The notes beneath the pieces were generated by a model. It was not told the origin of the DNA and did no database searches. It saw only the letters and a list, made by a program, of their open reading frames with translations. This document shows positions 56,801 through 64,000 of a DNA stretch of 64,000 nucleotides, piece after piece (positions within the stretch are counted from its first letter, which is position 1; each line of letters begins with the position of its first letter). The translations under genes and the position numbers were made by a program. Origin of the DNA: Chlorops oryzae (lineage: Eukaryota; Arthropoda; Insecta; Diptera; Chloropidae). The DNA lies in assembly GCA_020466095.1 (NCBI GenBank), contig CM035808.1:41263555-41327554 (forward strand), given 5' to 3'.

Positions 56801-57136
56801 GAAAAAAAATCAAAAATTAAATTTTTCAAATGACTTGATGCGTGACATTTTTTTACAAAATAACCTTAAAATTAGTATTTTATGAAGTCTAATAAAAGTT
56901 CATCGTACTATGATACAGGAAAAGAGATTCAAAAAAAGTCATCACCCTAATGCACACGCACAGTTATGAATGTTAATTTATAGGTCTCGCCATCACTGGC
57001 GTAGTTGAACGTCTTTTTGTGAGTTAGGGCTTTTTTCTTTCGGAAAATTGTTCGCTATGAGTTAGGGCTTTTTTAAAAGTAACTATAACTTCGGTATTTT
57101 CAATCAAAGGTCGTCAATTTTTTTGGAGGGGGTGTA

Positions 57137-58417
57137 ACAGGTTGGCTGATAAGTCCCCGGTCTAACAAAGAAAAACACATTTTTTTGTCAAAATTCGTTT
57201 TTATTATTCAACATAATTCCCTTCAAGAGCGATACAACGATTATAACGACCATCCAATTTTTTGATACCATTTTGGTAGTACTCCTTCGGTTTTGCCTCA
57301 AAATAGGCCTCAGTTTCGGCGATCACCTCTTCATTGCAGCCAAATTTTTTCCCTGCGAGCATCCTTTTGAGGTCTGAGAACAAGAAAAAGTCGCTGGGGG
57401 CCAGATCTAGAGAATACGGTGGGTGGGGAAGCAATTCGAAGCCTAATTCATGAATTTTTGCCATCGTTCTCAATGACTTGTGGCACGGTGCGTTGTCTTG
57501 GTGGAACAACACTTTTTTTCTTCATATGGGGCCGTTTTGTCAGGATTTCGACCTTCAAACGCTCCAATAACGACATATAATAGTCACTGTTGATGGTTTT
57601 TCCCTTTCTCAAGATAATCGCATAAAAATTATTCCATGCCCATTCCAAAAAAACAGAGGCCATTACTTTGCCAGCGGACTTTTAGTCTTTCCACGCTTCG
57701 GAGACGGATTCACCGATCGCTGTCCACTCAGCCGACTGTCGATTGGACTCAGGAGGAGTGATAGTAGCCATGTTTCATCCATTGTCACATATCGACGCAA
57801 AAACCGGGTGTATTGGCGAGTTAAAGCTGCAAACACCGCTCAAATTCATCAACACGTTGTTGTTTTTGGTCAAATGTGAGCTCGCGCGGCACCAATTTTT
57901 GCACAGAGCTTTTTCATATCCAAATATTGATGAATGATAATCCAACACGTTCCTTTGATATCTTTAAGGCTTGCTAATCTCGATCAAGAACTTCAAATTA
58001 AACATTCAAAATCATTTTGTGAATTTTTTTGATGTTTTCGTCGGTAACTCAACCTCTTTCGGGCGTCCTCTGCGTTAAACCGTCCTCCGTGCTCATTTGC
58101 ACCACGCTTGAATTTTGCATACAATCAATTATTGTTGATTTTCCTGGGGCAGTCCGGAAACTCATTATCAAGCCAAGTTTTTGCTTCCACTGTATTTTTT
58201 CCTTAAAACAGTATTTTATCAAAACACGAAATTCCTTTTTACCAATTTTTTTCACAATAAAATTGCTTCACAAAAGACGCTCTATCTCACAAACTAATTG
58301 ACTTACAGACGTCAATTTTGACACGAATCATTTGAAGGTTGCTACTATATAAAAATAATATGCATTTAATACTAGCGACGATCTATGTGTCAGACCGGGG
58401 CTTATCAGCCAACCTGT
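57137..58417 (-). mobile_element. Himar1-like (irritans subfamily) mariner, degraded
   Basis: 1281 bp. Ends ACAGGTTGGCTGATAAGTCC then CCGGTCT, and AGACCGGGGCTTATCAGCCA then ACCTGT; TA at 57135-57136 and 58418-58419. The minus-strand transposase is broken by frameshifts. The N-terminus has KKEFRVLIKYCF and APGKSTIID; the centre KGKTINSDYYMSLLERLKVE; the C-terminus FHQDNAPCHKSLRTMAKIHE, YSLDLAPSDFF and YNRCIALEGNYVE. The D34D second and third Asp regions are present. Element length and TIRs match intact Himar-type elements, so it decayed in place. Confidence 0.92.
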
Positions 58418-58817
58418 TATTTAAAAGTCGACCATCAGAAAATGCAAAAATCTCGTTTTAAAAAAAAAATGAGTTACGCCCTTTCTATCCGAAGCTAACG
58501 ATGTGCTTCTTCACAAATCAGCAATTCCCGCGTATAGCCCACTGCTTTACCATTTCATCAAGCTTTCTATGCTCTCCAACACCGACTCAATTACATGTGA
58601 TCCTACACACACATCATAAAAGCCCAGTCTTCTTAAACCGAGGCCCGTAATTATAAAAAAATTACATTCATAAACATTTCTATAAGTTGGAATATGCTCT
58701 GTGATATGTAATTGTGTAAAATTAGGTGTAAGATTTTAAAAAACTATTGATAGACTCCTATCCTAAAGGAGTGATCCAATAAATAATATATAATGTTTAA
58801 AAAAAAAAAAAAAAAAA

Positions 58818-59120
58818 TTCAACCACATTTTAAGAAAATTTGATAATTGGTATAGAAGTTATAAGCTGTTATGTGCGTCCGGATTTCAAGCGACGAGAAC
58901 CTTGCTCTCAATTTGTAGGCGTGGCAGTGGGTGCAGTTGTTTGGAAGGAGATCCGAGCACAGACTGACGGACAGGCGGACGTGTCTAAATCGATTCAGTT
59001 TTCGATCCTGATCAAGAATATTTATGTATATTTGTCTATACATATCTACAGAGCTTAGTTGTAGCTGTTACAAGATCTGTACAAAACTAATATACCCTGC
59101 TTACGCTGGGTATAAAAAGC
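58818..59120 (+). repeat. Copy of the AAACAAG...GGGTATAAAAAG dispersed repeat
   Basis: ATTTATGTATATTTGTCTATA, CTACAGAGCTTAGTTGTAGC, TTACAAGATCTGTACAAAAC and CTGCTTACGCTGGGTATAAA occur in order, matching the minus strand of 62866-63924. Truncated at its start by the Jockey tail. Confidence 0.6.
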
Positions 59121-61152
59121 GAAAATCTTTCAAACAACATGATATAATAAAAAAAACTTTCGGATTGTTCGGGTGACTATATGACCTATATATTTTAAAG
59201 AGTACACTTGGTTAACTAGTTAAAATCCTCGTGTATGAATAGACTAATCCACAAAAGATAAAAATTTTAGAAAATTTAACAAAATAATGTGAATTCGCGA
59301 CATCACATTCAGTTGCATCTTCCATGCCAACACGCTTCAATGTCAATACTGGAAGTGAATCGAAAAACTCGAATAATGAAACATTTCTCACCCCTCATTT
59401 CGATTGAGGAGATTAGTTTTGTGGTAAATCATTTTGCCAAGCCTTAAAAGGTCAAATGCTTGATTTTTTTTTTTTTTTTTTTTTTTTTTGTCGAACTGGC
59501 GACTTCAAGTCATTGGAAGAGATGTTTAGCTTGCGACAAGAAAGGCCTTGGGCATTTTGTTCATTTGAAATGTTGTGTAAAACCAAGCTTTGCTTTTATA
59601 ATTGCATTTTGATTAACGTTAATAGCTGCACATTTAACAGAGAATTTACATATGTTAATCTATGAGAAACCGCTGGCCTTGATGAAGATGTAATTCTTAT
59701 TAAGAATTCTAGCAGTTCTCATGACACGAAATGAATTTCACAAATTTTCTTTATTGCTAATAAAGTGTACAAAAAATCGATATAAAAAAAACAAGTATTC
59801 TAAAAGAGAATTCTAAACGCCATAAGCTCGTGGAATAGAAAAATAAAATCTATTTTATTTGGCCGGAAAATATTCTTCCAAATGTTGTCCAAAATATTTT
59901 CAATTTACTTTCCTTGCGGGAGAGGCCTCCCGCTGTTACCCTCTGAACACAATGTGTTCATAATTTAGTCAAGATGTTAGAAAATTTTACAATTCAAAGG
60001 AAAAATGTTTACAATAAAATGTAAAAAAAAAAAAAAAAAACATGTGTGAATAATTAGAAACCAACCATAGCATGGAGGAGAGTTTCCTTCAAAAGGAAGA
60101 ATACAAGGAGACTTAAGAAGTAAAAGGTACGGCGTAAGGCTTATGTACATATGTATGTATGTGCTGAAATGTCCTTTGCCTCGTTGACAATTATTTAATT
60201 CTTTGTACGGCTCAAAAATACCATGTTTTGAAGGACACTTTTGTAAGTCGTTTGGAATAGGATGAAAATTATTCTTCAAGGTTATATTTTCATTGCTTAA
60301 GCTAGCCTTATTAGTTTCTGTTTAAAATGTCTTGTTATTTATCTATTTTGTGAGATTTTTAGACGAAAAGGACAGTGAAAATTTTTCGAAACATTGGTTT
60401 TTATATTCTCAAGACATTCGATTTGTTCGCAAAGGCAAGTTCCATATGATTCAATTGGCTTAAATACATGAAATGTTTAGTCAAAGATTGTGGTATGGTC
60501 TTCTACACGGATGTTCAATATCATTAAAATTTTAGGTACAGTGATGTGAAAAATATTGGAGTCACTCACAATCGAACACTATGTTAAGTATTAACAGTAT
60601 TAAATATATTTAAAAACCTCTCACAATATCTCCCGACGAGATAATTCAACTGTCTAGAAAATAATATACGAATCGATGAATTCTGTTCTGCTCTGCCAAA
60701 TTTCTGTCTTCCAATGTTTTACAACGAAAACGCGATTCTCAAAAAAAAAAAAAAATAATAATAATAATAATAAATAAATAAATAAAGAAGACATTTAAGA
60801 AAGACTGCTCGAGTTTATTTCTTTGAATTGAAAACAAATGCGCAAAACGTCTTCATTTTATTATATGTATTCTGAAAATTGCAGCAGACCGTCGCAATGC
60901 ATATATTATCAGTTTTAATGAAATAATTTCAATGATACATTCCCAAGTGTTTTTCGAAAGTTCAAAAGCTGTCTACCGGAATTGAGAGACTTCGTTACGT
61001 ATTAACTTTTTAGTTGGTTATACAACTCAGGGCAGTAACATAGGCTTACAGAAAACGTGTAAGAAACAAGATTATCTAAATATAACTTTATAGGAGGAAA
61101 ACACACACAACAAAAACAAAACAAAACAAATGTCCATCTTAGACGTTTGTTA
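59121..61152. other. Gene-free AT-rich stretch
   Basis: A 28-base poly(T) at about 59463 and (ATA)n/(AATA)n runs near 60753-60785. No exon or paired element ends recognised. Confidence 0.35.
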
Positions 61153-61426
61153 AGCTGGGATCCCACTATCTGCGCAAATAGCACAATCTACGCTAATTTT
61201 TATCGGGCCTGATCGGTAAAAATTTCAAAAATTTCCACAAAAATTGTTGGGGTTCACAATATTGTCACATATTGTCAAAAAGATATCGGGGACTAATAAA
61301 ATTTGGCCAAAAATCGCTCAAGACGATCACACTTGTCAGCATCAGAGTCCAAAAGTTACGTTCACCGTATCGCCGCATTGATTGCGGCAAAAATCGGCGT
61401 GTTGCGCCGATAGTGGGATCCCGGCT
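61153..61426. mobile_element. PIF/Harbinger-type MITE, TSD TTA
   Basis: 274 bp. AGCTGGGATCCCACTATCTG and CGATAGTGGGATCCCGGCT ends; TTA at 61150-61152 and 61427-61429. Confidence 0.78.
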
Positions 61427-61888
61427 TTAGTCTCATTTTACTGGATAAGGAAATGCAAAATGACATTTTTGAGTATGCGGAATATTTAAAACGTATTTCA
61501 AGTTTTTGTTTCATAACGTTGCCCTAGAAATTTCTGCTTCCTTTCTTGAAAGCATTAAGATGAGTGCTCAAGTGCAACAACACTTGTACAACGACTGATT
61601 TTCTTTAAAAATTAACTTGTAGGACTGACCAGCTTAAGCAATACAATTAAAGTCGAATTGATAAGAAAAAAATTATATTTTTCATTTATTTTTGCACGTG
61701 ACAAATTTTTTGAAATTGACTTTTTTATGGAAATATGTTCTACAGCCGTTAATTCTCCTAGTTAAATAAATATAACGACGGCAAGCTCAACAAGTATGGA
61801 GATAATGCGGGATAATTTTTATGATTTGTATGCTAGTCTATGTATTACATAATATGTAAATATGGCTCGAGATATATATATATATATA

Positions 61889-62047
61889 TAGTGTATTCTC
61901 GCTTAAGCGGACACCTACGGGACCGAAACATATGTCCGCATAACAGAGGTGTACGCTTAAGAGGAAACTATTTGAGAAGCTGGAATATTAGAGCATTCCC
62001 CAAAAGTGCCCGCTCAAGACGAGTGTCCGCCAGGAGAGAGTTCACTG
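61889..62047. mobile_element. pogo/Tigger-like MITE, TSD TA
   Basis: 159 bp. TAGTGTATTCTCGCTTAAGC then GGACAC pairs with GTGTCCGCCAGGAGAGAGTT then CACTG. The CAGTG.A.TCTCGCTTAAGCG style is that of pogo/Tigger ends. It landed in a (TA)n run. Confidence 0.62.
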
Positions 62048-62160
62048 TATATATGTATGTATATATGCCATATTTTCAAATTTTACACTTTATTTGTTCG
62101 ATTGAAGGAATTAAAAATACTTCAATATGTATTTTTTTTAACTGTATTGTTAGCAATTAA

Positions 62161-62458
62161 GGGGCCGTCCATATATTACGTCATCATGATTTTGACCATT
62201 TTAGACCCCTCCTCCCCTAGATCAATCGTCATCGTCCAGAACCCGTCCTCCCCCTTGTTTGACATCATCTTTGAGCTCTTTATTATTTCACAAGTAAATA
62301 CAAATTAATTTCTTCAAAATATAGTTTAATAGTGTTTTCTTATAAGATAGAGATGATGACGTGATCATTGCGGATTGATCCCCCTCCCCCTCATTCATTC
62401 ATGATCATTCGCGAGACCCTCCACCCCTTGTATGATGACGTAATATATGGACGACCCC
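62161..62458. mobile_element. Second GGGGTCGTCCATATATTACG MITE, TSD TAA
   Basis: 298 bp, opposite orientation to 53929-54235 and alignable along its length (for example TGTTTGACATCATCTTTGAG against its complement). TAA at 62158-62160 and 62459-62461. Confidence 0.9.
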
Positions 62459-62865
62459 TAAGTATTACTTTTACTCAGTCGTGACTACTCTAAGTATATA
62501 AAAAATTTTCATGCACTTTAGTCCTCGACTAGGTTTTATTAAATATCCAATAAACAATTTGTGGGTTTTAGTAATTTATTATTTTTCTCTTTATTTTTTC
62601 TTCCCTTTGGAGAAATGCGATCGTCTTTCTTGCACAAATGTCTCTGAGGAAAAGAGAGGGAAGAGAGAAGAGAGAGAGAGAGAGAGAGAGGGATCAAGAG
62701 ATCAGATTGAAACTTATAGAGCTGCTAATTTAATTGTATGAGCTTACACCACGATTGCACTATAGTACGGACGTACGCCACGGCTACACTACAAAGCACA
62801 AACAAAACGTTTTTATTAAAACAGAATCCTGTACATATTTGTAAAGGCCAATAATCGAGGCTTTT

Positions 62866-63924
62866 TATACCCGTAAGCAGGGTATACAGTATTCCATGGA
62901 TATATGCACCCCGGATATAAGCACTCCCCGGTTATATGCACGCGAATTTGTGCCATTTTCCTACCACTTTCATATAAAAAGCCCCTCTTATGAGCACCAG
63001 CTGAAAAGCGTATGGCAACTGGGTTGTGAGAAAAGCCAAGTATGAACATAAATTTATGTAACTTTATGTGTGATTTTTGGTTGAAAGCCAATTTTTTTTT
63101 TTTTTAATAAAGTTATTTTTTTTAAATAAATGACGCTCAATTTTCATATGTTACCCGAAATTTGTTTTTCGTGTATATGCACTGGTTTTGCTTATAGCCG
63201 GGCTTTCAATATTTGCACTCACTGTGCTTATAACCGGGGTTTCAATATATGCACTCCCCGCTTATATGCACTCTTCCTCCTGCATTTTGGACGGTGCATA
63301 TATCCGTGGAATACTGTATTAGTTTTGTGTGAATCTTGTAACAGCCAGAACTAAGCTCCGTAGATATAGACATACAATATATTCTTGATCAGGATCAAAA
63401 ACTGAATCGATTTAGACATGTCCGTCTGTCCGTCCGTCTGTGTTCGGATCTCCTCCGAAACGGCTGGACTAACCAAGTCGAAGTTTTGCACACTGGTATA
63501 TCGGGATCCGAGTATGATCCTAAGTAAAAGTGGGAGACATCCTCCCACTGCCACGCCCACAAATGAATTTAATGTTTTTTCAGTAAAATTCTTGTAACTT
63601 GCGAACCACTCAACACATTCCATTGATATTTGGTGCACTGGTAAACTACGAAAATGGACATATCCTGGGAAAAAATGGACGCCTTCCTCCCCGAGCCACG
63701 CCCACAAATAAGGGTTTATTGTAACTTGTGAAGTAAAAAGCGTAGAAGCTTCAAATTCGCAACATAGGTTGACCAAGGTGAACGAAAGGTGCAGGAAAAA
63801 AATTTATGTAGCCCACCCACTGCCACGCCTACAAATGGAGAATTTTCGTAATATAGTGCGCCAATAATGTCGGGACGCTGGGTATTTCAATGTCGGGCTT
63901 GACCGACTTTAGCTTTCTTGTTTA
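62866..63924 (-). repeat. AAACAAG...GGGTATAAAAAG dispersed repeat, split by a TA-flanked MITE
   Basis: On the minus strand it runs from AAACAAGAAAGCTAAAGTCG (63924) to ACCCTGCTTACGGGTATAAA (62866). It carries GTGGGCGTGG motifs, a GACGGACGGACAGACGG stretch (63424-63440) and TTGATCAGGATC. No intact ORF with a known domain. Confidence 0.6.
62887..63316. mobile_element. pogo/Tigger-like MITE, TSD TA
   Basis: 430 bp. CAGTATTCCATGGATATATG then CACC pairs with GGTGCATATATCCGTGGAAT then ACTG; TA on each side. TATATGCACTCCCCG-type motifs repeat at both ends. Inserted in the dispersed repeat above. Confidence 0.75.
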
Positions 63925-64000
63925 AATCAGGAGTGTTGGGACTAATATCAAAAGATTGCTTGGGGCAGACGACTCCAGTGAAGCAGATCTCCTAAACGAA

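Larger units (their letters stand above)
55711..58495. mobile_element. TIR element, TSD TA, inserted in the Jockey 3' UTR
   Basis: GCTTCGGATAGAAAGGGCGT then AACTCAT pairs with ATGAGTTACGCCCTTTCTAT then CCGAAGC. TA at 55709-55710 and 58496-58497. The interior repeats GAGTTAGGGCTTTTT and a 165-bp degenerate unit. No transposase of its own recognised; TA TSD fits Tc1/mariner-type ends. It contains a mariner. Confidence 0.75.
54652..58817 (+). mobile_element. 5'-truncated Jockey-clade non-LTR retrotransposon with nested DNA transposons
   Basis: It starts inside the reverse transcriptase at AFDKVWHEGLLYKIRSL. The core follows: NAGVPQGSVVGPFLYLLYTA and FADDTAILS (the YADD-type box). A stop at 55115-55117 replaces the residue before LGIHLDKQLTWRKHID. 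The reading frame then runs to about 55603. The 3' UTR resumes at 58496 after a 2785-bp insertion and ends in AATAAATAATATATAATG plus a poly(A) of about 18 at 58800-58817. No TSD identified. Confidence 0.82.

Overview
This 64 kb window is AT-rich eukaryotic nuclear DNA. Small exons with GT-AG introns, the insect families (cornichon-related, NUDCD1, NCKIPSD/SPIN90, BCAT), an Inr+DPE core promoter and a Himar1-like mariner point to a higher fly; a tephritid fruit fly or relative is plausible but not proven. No tRNA, rRNA or CRISPR array was recognised.

Four host genes can be modelled exon by exon. BCAT, a branched-chain aminotransferase (+, 1700-9029), has one apparent frameshift. An NCKIPSD/SPIN90 homologue (-, 19876-30304, 763 aa) has a 6 kb last-but-one intron packed with repeats. 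A cornichon-related cargo receptor of CNIH4 type (+, 34368-37462, 156 aa) and NUDCD1 (-, 37849-39743, 575 aa) lie tail to tail, 386 bp apart. From about 40 kb to the end no host coding exon was recognised; one TATA+Inr promoter with a strong splice donor (about 45.0-45.65 kb) could be the first exon of a gene lying further right.

The rest is mainly mobile-element debris, often with intact target-site duplications (TSDs). About a dozen elements have TTA/TAA TSDs (PIF/Harbinger style), including a relic that keeps a MADF-protein start and a transposase-like N-terminus. About ten have 8-bp TSDs (hAT style), including a family beginning CAAGGTGTATTTAA that repeatedly inserted into itself. There are also TA-TSD elements (pogo/Tigger-like, Himar1-like mariner), a piggyBac relic with the C-terminal cysteine-rich domain, a DD37-like transposase pseudogene split by a MITE, R1-like and Jockey-like fragments, tRNA-derived SINE-like sequences and an element with an internal 101-bp minisatellite. 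The islands at 31.1-34.2 kb and 41.1-42.8 kb are deeply nested. At 31-34 kb, Harbinger-type elements sit end to end sharing single TTA junctions.

The block at 9.8-15.3 kb reads as A-[A'-D']-D, where the middle copy differs from the flanks mainly by small indels. This is either an unusual duplication or an uncorrected-read insert in the assembly.
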